Source: an uncultured Clostridia bacterium
GTDB taxonomy: Bacteria; Bacillota; Clostridia; TANB77; CAG-508
Assembly (NCBI GenBank): GCA_947585105.1
Contig: CANPWV010000010.1
Span: forward strand, 1-45,637
DNA length: 45,637 bases
Reading direction: 5' to 3'
Under the pieces are notes generated by a model. That model was given only the letters and a program-made list of their open reading frames with translations, did not search any database and had not been told where the DNA came from. Below, piece by piece: positions 21,487 to 33,794 of this stretch (position 1 is the first letter of the stretch; each line of letters begins with the position of its first letter). A program made the position numbers and the translations under genes.

Positions 21487-21798
21487 ATGAAAAAAAATAA
21501 AGGCGCAATTTCAATATTTGCCTTACTTTCAATGATGTTTTTCTTGATTTTTGTAATGGTTGCATATAATAATGTTTCACAAAAAGGTAGAACTCAAGTT
21601 GAAACAGAAGGAGTTTTGGTAGATTATTATAAATCACCAGTAACTGCTAGTGAAATAAATAAAGCAAAATTTGCTGGAAATGTTCAAAGTTCAGATAGCT
21701 CAAAATACTTGAAAGAAACAGCTGAACAAGGGAAGGTTTCTACTGAAAACTCTGGCAAATATGTTTGCTCAAATGGAAAAATTTATAAAATACAATAA
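21487..21798 (+). CDS. Small secreted or membrane-anchored protein with a pseudopilin-like N-terminus
   Basis: 103 residues. The start MKKNKGAISIFALLSMMFFL has a basic stretch, a glycine and a single hydrophobic helix of about 24 residues, as in TadE/TadG-like and pilin-like proteins; the rest is polar (Ser, Lys, Glu rich) and likely outside the membrane. No other family is recognised. It stands alone between gerAA (divergent) and spoIVA. An AGAGG lies before the ATG. No +1 site. Confidence 0.6.
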   Translation: MKKNKGAISIFALLSMMFFLIFVMVAYNNVSQKGRTQVETEGVLVDYYKSPVTASEINKAKFAGNVQSSDSSKYLKETAEQGKVSTENSGKYVCSNGKIYKIQ

Positions 21799-21875
21799 AT
21801 TTAAGTAATAAAAAAATTAGACCCTAATATACATTAAGTAAAGATGTACAAAATGTGTAGGAGGGTTATTTTTTT

Positions 21876-23358
21876 ATGGAAAATTTTGAAATATACCAAG
21901 ATATTGCTGTAAGAACTGGTGGAGATATATACATTGGTGTTGTGGGTCCAGTAAGAACTGGAAAATCTACATTTATTAAAAATTTTATGGAGCTTTTAGT
22001 TTTACCAAATATTGAAAATGATTATAAAAAAGAAAGAAGTGTTGATGAGCTTCCACAAAGCGCAGGTCGGAAGAACTATTATGACTACTGAGCCAAAATT
22101 TATACCAAATGAGGCAGTAAGTATCAATTTAAATGGAAATATAAAAATGAAAACAAGACTTGTAGATTGTGTTGGATATTTAGTAAATGGAGCTTTAGGA
22201 TCTATGGAGGAAGATATGCCAAGAATGGTGAAAACTCCATGGTCTCAAGAAGAAATTCCATTTGAGCAAGCAGCTGAAATCGGAACCAAAAAAGTAATTA
22301 CAGAACATTCAACTGTTGGAATGGTTATAACTACAGATGGAACAATTACAGAGATTCCAAGAGAAGAATATATTGGAGCAGAAGAAAGAGTTGTAAATGA
22401 ATTAAAAGATTTAAGAAAACCATTTGTAATGATTTTAAATTCTAGAGATCCAGAGTCTTTAGAATGTCAAAATTTAGCTAAAAATTTGGAAACAAAATAT
22501 GGAACACAAGTAATTCCAATGAGTTGCGAGAACATGACTTTAGATGATTTAAATAATATTTTTACAAAACTTTTATATGAATTTAGTGTTGACAGAATAA
22601 ATATAAATCTTCCAAAATGGGTCAATGGTTTGCCACTAGAAAATGAATTAAAATACAGCTTATTTATGAGTGTTAGAGATGTTTTTAAAGATGTAAATAA
22701 AATTATTGATGTTAAAGAAAAATATGAGCTTTTGAAAGAAAATAATGAAAATATAGAAAATGTAAATATTAGTGAAATTAATTTATCAAATGGTGTTGTA
22801 AGAGTCGATGTTGGGCTTAAAGATAGTTTATTCTATGATGTTTTAAGTAATATGACAGGTGTAGAAATAAAAAATGAAGAGGAATTATTCAGCTCAATTA
22901 TAGAATTTGCTAAGGTTAAAAAGGAATATGATAAGATGGCTTACGCTCTTCATGAAGTCTATGAGAGAGGCTATGGAATTGTAAATCCAGGAATTGATGA
23001 TCTTATTTTAGAAGAACCAGAGATTGTAAAACAAGGAAACAAATATGGAGTAAAATTAAAAGCAAAAGCACCATCTATTCACATGTTAAAAATAGATACC
23101 GAAACAGAAGTGTCTCCAATTGTAGGAAGTGAGAGACAATCAGAAGATTTAGTAAAATATTTACTTTCAGAATTTGAAGAAAATCCAAAGAAAATTTGGG
23201 AATCTAATATTTTTGGAAAAAGTTTACATGAGCTTGTAAATGAAGGGCTACAAAATAAACTTGCAAGAATGCCAGAAGATGCTCAAGGAAAATTACGTGA
23301 TACTATTGAAAGAATAGTAAATGAAGGAAGCGGAGGATTAATTTGTATAATCTTATAG
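21876..23358 (+). CDS. spoIVA: Stage IV sporulation protein A, read with one +1 site
   Basis: Mother-cell ATPase that polymerises on the forespore surface and anchors the spore coat. ATG 21876 follows AGGAGGG at 21859-21865. Zero frame ends after 71 codons; dropping C22068 (Gly65, LPQSAGGRTIMTTEP, close to the B. subtilis sequence) restores 493 residues, the family length. Walker A GPVRTGKST lies near residue 29; DCVGYLVNGA and EHSTVGMVITTDG follow, and the C-terminus ends GGLICIIL, the membrane-targeting end. Own transcription unit with a terminator. A mother-cell promoter is expected, but I see only a weak candidate. Confidence 0.96.
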
Positions 23359-23360
23359 AT

Positions 23361-23388
23361 AAAAGCACTTTTAAAAAAGTGCTTTTTC
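23361..23388 (+). terminator. Rho-independent terminator after spoIVA
   Basis: AAAGCACTTTT and AAAAGTGCTTT form the stem, followed by T residues. Confidence 0.87.
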
Positions 23389-23401
23389 TATTTAAAAAGT
23401 A

Positions 23402-23430
23402 TTGACAAGTAATTTCAAATCTGATATTAT
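23402..23430 (+). promoter_or_regulatory. SigA-type promoter of the secreted protein pair
   Basis: TTGACA at 23402-23407, 17-base spacer, TATTAT at 23425-23430 (TATAAT also at 23428-23433). Confidence 0.72.
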
Positions 23431-23482
23431 AATCATACTTTAGGTATATTAATTAAAAAGTATTTCTATTTAAGCAGAAAAA

Positions 23483-23992
23483 ATGTTTAAATTCAAATTA
23501 TCAAAATTTTTTTTCATAATGCTAATGCTTACAATTTTTATAGCTATTAGTTTTAATTTCACATACGCTAGATTCGTTCAGAACGTTAAAGTCAGCGGTA
23601 AATCAAAAGTTGCTAATTTTTCCTTTTCTACAAATGTCGGAAAAAATATTGTAAAAGATGTATTAAATACCGATGATGAAATTATTTATGAATTTAGTGT
23701 TCAAAATTTTTCTGGAAATATTTCTAGTGAAGTAAAATCTAAATATAATATTTCTTTAGAATTATCACAAAATAATCCACCTTTAATTATTGAGCTTTAT
23801 AGGGTAAAAAGTGGAAAAGAGGAATTAGTAACTCTTGAAAATTATACTACTAAAGTTCCTGAAACATTTGATATTGGAAGTAAGACTTCAAATTATAAAA
23901 TTAAAGTTAGATATGACAAAAATAATAAAACATTACTAAAAGAAGGATTTAATATAAAGCTTAAAATAGTAAATATCCAAAAGGAGGGGTAA
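23483..23992 (+). CDS. Secreted protein with a TasA/camelysin-like N-terminus
   Basis: 169 residues. A signal peptide of about 28 residues ends near FTYA, followed by RFVQNVKVSGKSKVANFSFS, the pattern of TasA/CalY-like surface proteins where the mature chain starts directly after the signal peptide (YAxF/Y...A.W/F.F). The remainder looks like a single beta-sandwich domain. It sits 2 bases before a second exported protein whose ribosome site overlaps its end, so they are co-translated. The TasA link rests on the pattern only. No +1 site; AGC GGT and GTC GGA are in normal frame. Confidence 0.6.
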   Translation: MFKFKLSKFFFIMLMLTIFIAISFNFTYARFVQNVKVSGKSKVANFSFSTNVGKNIVKDVLNTDDEIIYEFSVQNFSGNISSEVKSKYNISLELSQNNPPLIIELYRVKSGKEELVTLENYTTKVPETFDIGSKTSNYKIKVRYDKNNKTLLKEGFNIKLKIVNIQKEG

Positions 23993-23994
23993 AT

Positions 23995-25734
23995 TTGAAA
24001 AATAAAATAATAGTATTTTTTTCAATAATAATTGTTATTTTTTCGTTGAATTATAAAGTTTTTGCTAAATATATAACAACTAATGAGTTTGAAGAAGTAA
24101 TAAGAATTAATAAATTAAATATAGATACATTAAAACCAGATGTAAACGGAAGAAGAGAAGATTATGATCATGATGAATTTACCAAAGATGTAAATGTTAC
24201 TTATTCTGACGAATCTGGAATTTCATCTGCTAAATATTGGTTTAATCCCGATGAAAAGAATTTTTCTCGGTGTACGGAAAAGATTTCGACAGTGGAACAA
24301 CTTTTAGCCAAGATCGGGTGGTATCAAGTTTTAGTTACAGACAGTTATGGAAATCAAAATAGGTATGTTTTTTTAATTGATAAAATTTTTGATGAAATAT
24401 CTGTAAGTGCGCCAGAAGCTAATGATAGCGGAACAACTTTTACAATTAACGCTAAAGACAAGCTTAGTGGAATTTCTAAAATTGAATTTTATATAAATGG
24501 GAAATTATATAAAACTTTTGATTACACAAATCAAAAATTAAATAATAAAACTGAAATAATAACAGTTCCAATTAAAGATATTCCATTTTATGAAAATTGT
24601 TATGTAAAAGGAATAGACTTTAAACAAAATACAAAAAACTCAAGTGAGATTACACCTAATATTTCTAGAATCAATGATTTGACAGATTTACTTAAATTAA
24701 GAAAACTTCACAATGAAAGAATTGTTAATTTTGATTCAAGAGATTTATATTTATTAAATAATATAAATTTATCTGGAAATTGGACTCCAATTGGAACTAG
24801 TCAAAACCAATTTAAAGGAAGATTTCATGGAAATAATCATTCGATAAGTAATTTACAAATTGTAGCTGGTAGTGATTGTCAAGGAATTTTTGGTGTAAAT
24901 GGTGGAGAAATTTCTAATTTATTAGTATATGGTAATATATCTGCTGGAGGCTATTCAAAAATGGGTGGAATAGCTGGAGAAAATACTAATACTATTACAA
25001 ATTGTAAATCACATGTAACTATAAATGGAACAGGTACTTATTATGGTGGAATAACAGGTGCAAATTCAAAAGGTTATGTTACTAATTGCTTAAATTATGA
25101 AAGTATAAGTGGAAAAGAAAGTATAGGAGGAATTTGCGGAGCAAGTTCAGGTTATGTTGAAAATTGTGGAAATAGAAGTAGCTCCTCAATTACAGCTAGT
25201 TTTCAATCTTCAGGTGGAATTATAGGTTATGCTGAAGTTCAGCTAGATGGAAAAGATTGCGCTCTTTTTAGTTGCTATAATAATGGAACAATCAAGGCTT
25301 CAAGGGCTGTTGGAGGAATCGTAGGTGGTTCTTGGAATGTATATAATAAAAATGTTACTATAAAGTGTTGTTATAATACAGGAACAATAACAAGTAATGA
25401 AAATTTAAACGGAGGAATTTTGGGAGGAACTCAACATTATTTTGATGGTTCTAATTCAGATAGTACGAAAAATATAGTAAAAGATTGTTATAATATTGGT
25501 CAGATTAATTGTAGTTCTCAAAATCAAATTTCTTGTATAGGTGCTATTGTTCAAAATTCATATTACATTTTTGGAAGAGCAAATGCTAGTTTTTTAGGAA
25601 CTTATAAAATAGATATATTATTTAAATCATTTAATTCAGATTCTGTTTTCATGTTATTAAATAATTCATTACCTATTTGGACAATAAATAGTTTAAATAA
25701 TGGATATCCATGCTTTTTATGGCAAAATGAATAA
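23995..25734 (+). CDS. Exported surface protein with Ig-like and GLUG-type repeats, three compensating +1 sites
   Basis: TTG start at 23995 behind AAGGAGGGG. A signal peptide of about 25 residues, one or two bacterial Ig-like domains (about 40-225), then a right-handed repeat region (about 255-540) with GGIAGENTNTITNC, GGITGANSKGYVTNC and GGICGASSGYVENC, GLUG-like. The zero frame is open throughout, but residues 92-107 read as an unlikely string. Dropping C24268, C24275 and C24315, a net of one codon, changes them to SGVGKDFDSGTTFSQDGW, which runs into YQVLVTDSYGNQNRYVF exactly as Ig-like domains do. The corrected product has 578 residues. Probably surface adhesion or matrix; function unknown. 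Confidence 0.72.
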   Translation: MKNKIIVFFSIIIVIFSLNYKVFAKYITTNEFEEVIRINKLNIDTLKPDVNGRREDYDHDEFTKDVNVTYSDESGISSAKYWFNPDEKNFSRCTEKISTVEQLLAKIGWYQVLVTDSYGNQNRYVFLIDKIFDEISVSAPEANDSGTTFTINAKDKLSGISKIEFYINGKLYKTFDYTNQKLNNKTEIITVPIKDIPFYENCYVKGIDFKQNTKNSSEITPNISRINDLTDLLKLRKLHNERIVNFDSRDLYLLNNINLSGNWTPIGTSQNQFKGRFHGNNHSISNLQIVAGSDCQGIFGVNGGEISNLLVYGNISAGGYSKMGGIAGENTNTITNCKSHVTINGTGTYYGGITGANSKGYVTNCLNYESISGKESIGGICGASSGYVENCGNRSSSSITASFQSSGGIIGYAEVQLDGKDCALFSCYNNGTIKASRAVGGIVGGSWNVYNKNVTIKCCYNTGTITSNENLNGGILGGTQHYFDGSNSDSTKNIVKDCYNIGQINCSSQNQISCIGAIVQNSYYIFGRANASFLGTYKIDILFKSFNSDSVFMLLNNSLPIWTINSLNNGYPCFLWQNE

Positions 25735-25742
25735 AAAATCTA

Positions 25743-25771
25743 TTGCAAGAAATAACAATTTTTGGTATAAT
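25743..25771 (+). promoter_or_regulatory. SigA-type promoter of lepA
   Basis: TTGCAA at 25743-25748, 17-base spacer, TATAAT at 25766-25771. Confidence 0.65.
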
Positions 25772-25802
25772 ATGTTTGTTTTAAAAGAGAAGGGACTATT
25801 TT

Positions 25803-27617
25803 ATGGAAAATAAGCAAGAATTAATTAGAAATTTCAGTATAATTGCTCATATAGATCATGGAAAATCAACTTTAGCTGACAGAATAATTGAAATGACTGG
25901 TGCTGTTGATAAAAGAAATATGGAAGAACAGCTTTTAGATAATATGGATATAGAGCGTGAAAGAGGAATTACAATAAAATCTCAAGCTGTAAAAATGAAT
26001 TATACTAGTAAAGATGGAAAAACATATACTTTTAATTTAATAGATACTCCTGGACATGTTGACTTTAATTATGAAGTTTCTAGAAGTTTAGCCGCTTGTG
26101 AAGGTGCGATTCTTGTTGTTGATAGTACTCAAGGTGTTGAGGCTCAAACAATAGCGAATGTATATCTTGCTTTAGAAGATAATTTAGAAATTGTCCCAGT
26201 TATTAATAAAGTTGATTTACCAAACGCTAGACCTGAAGAAGTAAAAAAAGAAATTGAAGATATAATAGGAATCCCAGCGGAAGATAGTCCTTGTATATCC
26301 GCAAAAACTGGATTAAATGTGGATCAAGTTTTAGAAAAAATTATTACAGATATTCCAGCTCCTAAAGGTGATAGAGATGGAAAACTACAAGCTTTAATTT
26401 TTGATTCATATTATGATAACTATAAAGGTGCGTTAAGTTATGTAAGAGTTAAAAATGGACGAGTTAAGCCAAATGATGAAATATTATTTATGGCAACTGG
26501 AAAAATTTTTACAGTAACAGAAGTTGGTTATTTTGGAGCTGGAACTTATATTCCATCAGACAGTTTAGAGGCTGGAGAAGTTGGCTATATTTGTGCTTCT
26601 GTAAAAACAATTTCAGATTTACATGTTGGAGATACAATTACTTTGAAAAATAATCCGGCTGAAAAAGCTTTACCTGGCTACAAAAAGGCTAATTCTATGG
26701 TTTATTGTGGGTTATATCCAGTAGATGGAAGTGAATATGGAGCTTTAAAAGATGCTCTAGAAAAATTAAAGTTAAATGATGCCGCTTTAAATTATGAACC
26801 TGAAACATCAGTTGCTCTTGGATTCGGATTTAGATGTGGATTTTTAGGATTACTTCATCTTGAAATTATTATGGAAAGAATTGAACGAGAATTTGATTTA
26901 GGTTTAATCACTACTGCGCCATCTGTTATTTATAAAGTAATAAAAACTTCTGGAGAAACTTTAGAAATTTATAATCCAATGGATTTGCCACCTCAAACAG
27001 AGATAAAATATATCGAAGAACCTATTATGAAGGTTGAAATAATGATTCCAAAAGAATTTGTTGGAAATGTTATGGAAGCTTGTCAAAATAGGCGTGGCGA
27101 ATACGTAAACATGAGTTATTTAGATGAATCTAGAGTTACACTTGTTTATGATATGCCTTTAAATGAAATAATTTATGATTTCTTTGATAGTATCAAATCC
27201 AAAACTAAAGGTTACGCTTCTGTTGATTATGAGTTTAAAGAGTATAGAAGAGGAGATTTAGTAAAACTTGATATTCATATAAATAATGAAGCTGTAGATG
27301 CTCTTTCATTTATTGTTCATAAAGATTCAAGTTATGAAAGAGGGAGAAAAATGGCTGAAAAACTTAAAACTGTTATTCCAAGACAATTATTTGAAATTCC
27401 AATTCAAGCGGTTGTTGGTGGAAAAATTATTGCTAGAGAAACGATTTCAGCTATGAGAAAAGATGTATTAGCTAAATGTTATGGTGGAGATATTACTAGA
27501 AAGAAAAAGCTTTTAGAAAAACAGAAAAAAGGTAAAAAGAAGATGAGACAAATCGGAAATGTAGAGGTTCCACAGGAAGCGTTTCTGTCTGTACTAAAAC
27601 TTTCAGACGAACAATAA
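25803..27617 (+). CDS. lepA: Elongation factor 4 (back-translocating GTPase LepA)
   Basis: Ribosome-associated GTPase with EF-G-like fold. 604 residues, full length. G1 AHIDHGKST (about 14-22), switch region [12 protein letters not shown]3 DTPGHVDF, G4 NKVDLPNA. Domain IV is absent, and the C-terminal domain ends with [20 protein letters not shown], the LepA signature. GAGAAGGGA precedes the ATG. It contains more than 50 glycine codons yet no +1 site. Confidence 0.98.
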   Translation: MENKQELIRNFSIIAHIDHGKSTLADRIIEMTGAVDKRNMEEQLLDNMDIERERGITIKSQAVKMNYTSKDGKTYTFNLIDTPGHVDFNYEVSRSLAACEGAILVVDSTQGVEAQTIANVYLALEDNLEIVPVINKVDLPNARPEEVKKEIEDIIGIPAEDSPCISAKTGLNVDQVLEKIITDIPAPKGDRDGKLQALIFDSYYDNYKGALSYVRVKNGRVKPNDEILFMATGKIFTVTEVGYFGAGTYIPSDSLEAGEVGYICASVKTISDLHVGDTITLKNNPAEKALPGYKKANSMVYCGLYPVDGSEYGALKDALEKLKLNDAALNYEPETSVALGFGFRCGFLGLLHLEIIMERIEREFDLGLITTAPSVIYKVIKTSGETLEIYNPMDLPPQTEIKYIEEPIMKVEIMIPKEFVGNVMEACQNRRGEYVNMSYLDESRVTLVYDMPLNEIIYDFFDSIKSKTKGYASVDYEFKEYRRGDLVKLDIHINNEAVDALSFIVHKDSSYERGRKMAEKLKTVIPRQLFEIPIQAVVGGKIIARETISAMRKDVLAKCYGGDITRKKKLLEKQKKGKKKMRQIGNVEVPQEAFLSVLKLSDEQ

Positions 27618-27628
27618 TAATATTATAA

Positions 27629-27655
27629 TAAAAAATTTTCACGAGAATTTTTATA
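27629..27655 (+). terminator. Probable weak terminator after lepA
   Basis: AAAAATTTTC and GAGAATTTTT pair with one mismatch around a short loop, ending in T residues. Confidence 0.45.
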
Positions 27656-27694
27656 GTTATCAAAATATTATTAATTTTTTAAAAAATATAATAT

Positions 27695-27815
27695 TCTCCT
27701 AGCTCCTCCCACCTTCGTACAATCTATTGACTTTAATGATTTGAAGTCTAAAATCCTTAAAGTCAATATCTTGTAGACTCGGCGGTCCCCACAGCGGTCG
27801 CTTAGTCGAATATAT
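27695..27815. repeat. GC-richer structured intergenic element (unknown RNA or dispersed repeat)
   Basis: Within the 249-base gap lepA-rlmB. A near-perfect hairpin has arms ATTGACTTTAA (27726-27736) and TTAAAGTCAAT (27757-27767), an inner GATTT/AAATC extension and an outer TACAA/TTGTA pair. It is flanked by blocks of unusually high G+C for this genome (27700-27715 and 27778-27805). A frame on the minus strand shows no protein family. I do not recognise it. Confidence 0.45.
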
Positions 27816-27866
27816 ATTTTTTAAGAAATTATCACTAATACTAAATAAAAAAGGAGAAAAAATAGT

Positions 27867-28742
27867 ATGAGACAAAGCTACAGAGATAAGCAATCAAGAC
27901 GTGCTCGAATAAATCGAGAAAAAGAAGAAAAACGTATTGTAAAAAAAGAAAAGCAAGGTTATAATAAAAATAGTTATAATAATACGAAACGTGAAAAAGA
28001 AGTTGAAGAAAAAGATTACGAAGATATTGTAAGTGGAAGAAACGCTGTTTTAGAGCTTTTAAAATCAGATAAAGATATTAATAAACTTTATGTTGAGCGT
28101 GGAGAAAAACATGGATCAATAAATGAAATTATAGCTAAAGCAAATGAGAAGAAAGTTGTAATAGTTGAAGTTTCAAAACAGAAATTAGATTCAATGTCTG
28201 AATTTCATCAAGGAGTTGTAGCTGTTGTTCCACCATTTAATTATTGCGAAGTAGAAGATATTTTAGATTTTGCAAAACAAAAGAACGAAGATCCATTTAT
28301 AATTATATTAGATGGAATTGAAGATGTTCATAATCTAGGAGCAATAATTAGAACTGCTGAAACTGCTGGTTGTCACGGAGTTATTATTCCAAAAAGAAGA
28401 ACAGTAACAGTAAATAGTACAGTTTCAAAGGTTTCTGCTGGTGCTACAAGTTATGTTAAAGTTGCTAGAGTAAATAATATAAATGAAACTATAAGAATGT
28501 TAAAAGATAATGGCTTATGGGTAATTGGAACTGATGGAGAAGCTCAAAAGTATTATTATGATCAAGATTTTAAAGGTCCTATTGCTATTGTAATTGGAAG
28601 CGAAGGATTTGGAATGAGTAGACTTACCAAAGAAAATGTAGATTTATTAGTAAAAATTCCAATGAAAGGAAAAATAACATCTTTAAACGCTTCTGTATCA
28701 AGCGGAATTATAATATATGAGGCAGTAAAACAAAGAAGATAA
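27867..28742 (+). CDS. rlmB: 23S rRNA 2'-O-methyltransferase, RlmB/TrmH family
   Basis: SpoU-type SPOUT enzyme that methylates a ribose in 23S rRNA with S-adenosylmethionine. 291 residues. A lysine-rich tail of about 45 residues precedes the substrate-binding domain (SGRNAVLELL), then the SPOUT domain with motif 1 DGIEDVHNLGAIIRTAE, motif 2 VIGSEGFGMS and motif 3 LNASVSSGI forming the knot. AAGGAG lies before the ATG. The precise target (G2251 type or another guanosine) is not decided by sequence. It uses CGA twice near the N-terminus as arginine, in contrast to the absence of CGG. No +1 site. Confidence 0.88.
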   Translation: MRQSYRDKQSRRARINREKEEKRIVKKEKQGYNKNSYNNTKREKEVEEKDYEDIVSGRNAVLELLKSDKDINKLYVERGEKHGSINEIIAKANEKKVVIVEVSKQKLDSMSEFHQGVVAVVPPFNYCEVEDILDFAKQKNEDPFIIILDGIEDVHNLGAIIRTAETAGCHGVIIPKRRTVTVNSTVSKVSAGATSYVKVARVNNINETIRMLKDNGLWVIGTDGEAQKYYYDQDFKGPIAIVIGSEGFGMSRLTKENVDLLVKIPMKGKITSLNASVSSGIIIYEAVKQRR

Positions 28743-28765
28743 ATAAACAAAGGAAAAGGTAAAAT

Positions 28766-29194
28766 ATGAATGAACCAAATGTAGTTTTAAAGTCAAGATT
28801 ATCAGAGGTTTTACAAACTTTGAATTTGATAATTTTGTTATATTCAGTGTTTTTAGCGGTTTTAGGAATTGCTATTCACAATTCGGAAGTTATATTACAA
28901 ACATGTATTATGTTTGTGGTTTATATAATTTTTGAATACATAAATTATGATGTTGTAAAAATTACAGCTAAAGGAATTTATTGCGAAAAATATAGATTTT
29001 TAGCTTGGCAAGATATGTATATTGTAAAAAGAAAAGATAGAATTATAACGATTTATTCAAAAACTAGACAAAAACCATATAAATTTATATTTAAAAAGAG
29101 TGAAGACAAAATGGAAATTGATAGAGCTTATAAATATATTATGTCAAAAGTTAGAGCGCCAGAGAAAATGAAAAAAGAAATAACAAATGAATAA
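28766..29194 (+). CDS. Small membrane protein of unknown function
   Basis: 142 residues. Two hydrophobic helices (about 18-35 and 45-60) are followed by a cytosolic part of about 80 residues with YCEKYRFLAWQDMYIVKRKD, a beta-rich pattern reminiscent of bacterial PH-like domains (DUF5673-like), but I cannot assign it with confidence. AAAGG precedes the ATG, 24 bases after rlmB, and pyrG follows after 28 bases. No +1 site. Confidence 0.6.
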   Translation: MNEPNVVLKSRLSEVLQTLNLIILLYSVFLAVLGIAIHNSEVILQTCIMFVVYIIFEYINYDVVKITAKGIYCEKYRFLAWQDMYIVKRKDRIITIYSKTRQKPYKFIFKKSEDKMEIDRAYKYIMSKVRAPEKMKKEITNE

Positions 29195-29222
29195 AATTTT
29201 TTAGTTATAAATGGAGGATAAT

Positions 29223-30818
<1,596 letters not shown>

Positions 30819-30836
30819 AATATTTTAAAAAATGTA

Positions 30837-30893
30837 TTGACAAAAATATAAAATGGGTATATTATTTTAGCAGTCTAATAAATAGACTGCTAA
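30837..30893 (+). promoter_or_regulatory. groESL promoter overlapped by a variant CIRCE operator
   Basis: TTGACA at 30837-30842 and TATTAT at 30860-30865 (spacer 17). Directly downstream, TTAGCAGTC (30867-30875), nine bases, then GACTGCTAA (30885-30893) reproduce the CIRCE layout (TTAGCACTC-N9-GAGTGCTAA) with one symmetric change in each arm. The likely repressor is HrcA. Confidence 0.82.
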
Positions 30894-30904
30894 ATTTATT
30901 ATAA

Positions 30905-31246
<342 letters not shown>

Positions 31247-31270
31247 AAATAATTAAATAATAAATTTATA

Positions 31271-33045
<1,775 letters not shown>

Positions 33046-33063
33046 TCAAGGGATAATATAAGA

Positions 33064-33101
33064 AAAATAAAATTGCTTTTTAGGCAATTTTATTTTTTTT
33101 A
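33064..33101 (+). terminator. Rho-independent terminator after groEL
   Basis: AAATAAAATTGC and GCAATTTTATTT form the stem, followed by an uninterrupted T run. Confidence 0.87.
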
Positions 33102-33192
33102 GATTAAATTTAAATGTTCGCTTGTATTTTTAGTATATATGTTATATAGTTAAAATGAAATTATTTATTAAGATGATTGTGGGGGAAAAAAT

Positions 33193-33784
33193 ATGTATTC
33201 ATATATAAAAGGTGATTTAGAAGAAAAAGGAAATGGTTATGTTGTAATAGATAATAATGGAATAGGTTATAAAATTTTTATGGCGAATATTTCAATTGGA
33301 AGGCTTGGAGAGCTTCATTCAAAAGTAAAAGTATATACATATTATCAAGTAAGAGAAGATAATATAAGTCTTTATGGATTTAATACAAAAGAAGAACTTA
33401 GAATGTTTGAGTTATTAATTTCAGTAAGTGGAATTGGTTCAAAATCAGCTATCAATATGTTATCAAATATAGAAGCGTCAGATTTTGCAATTGCTGTTGT
33501 TTCAAATGATATAAAGAAAATTACAGCTCTTCCACGGAATTGGAAATAAAACAGCTCAAAGATTAGTGTTAGAGTTAAAAGATAAATTGAAAGCTGAAAA
33601 AGATTTAACAAATGAAGAAACAAAAGAAAATACAAAAAATAATGTCGAATACTCAAGTGATGCTGCTGATGCTCTTCAAATTTTAGGCTATTCTAGAAAA
33701 GATATAGACTTTGTTTTAAAGAAAATAAATTCAAGCTTATCTACAGAAGAAATAATTAAACAAGCTTTGAAATTATTAAGTTAG
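33193..33784 (+). CDS. ruvA: Holliday junction DNA helicase subunit RuvA, read with one +1 site
   Basis: Tetrameric junction-binding protein that loads RuvB. ATG 33193 follows GGGGGA. Dropping C33535 (Gly115) joins the parts into 196 residues. The site lies in the second helix-hairpin-helix, ITALPGIGNKTAQRL, whose glycines contact DNA backbone. The first HhH reads VSGIGSKSAINML. The C-terminal domain III (DAADALQILGYSRKDID) that touches RuvB is intact. Unusually, ruvB is not next; addA begins 10 bases downstream. Confidence 0.95.
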
Positions 33785-33794
33785 GGGAATATAT

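Noticed and set aside
27699..27893. 64-residue minus-strand frame over the lepA-rlmB gap
   Set aside because: No ribosome site or family resemblance; it overlaps the structured element and the rlmB start.
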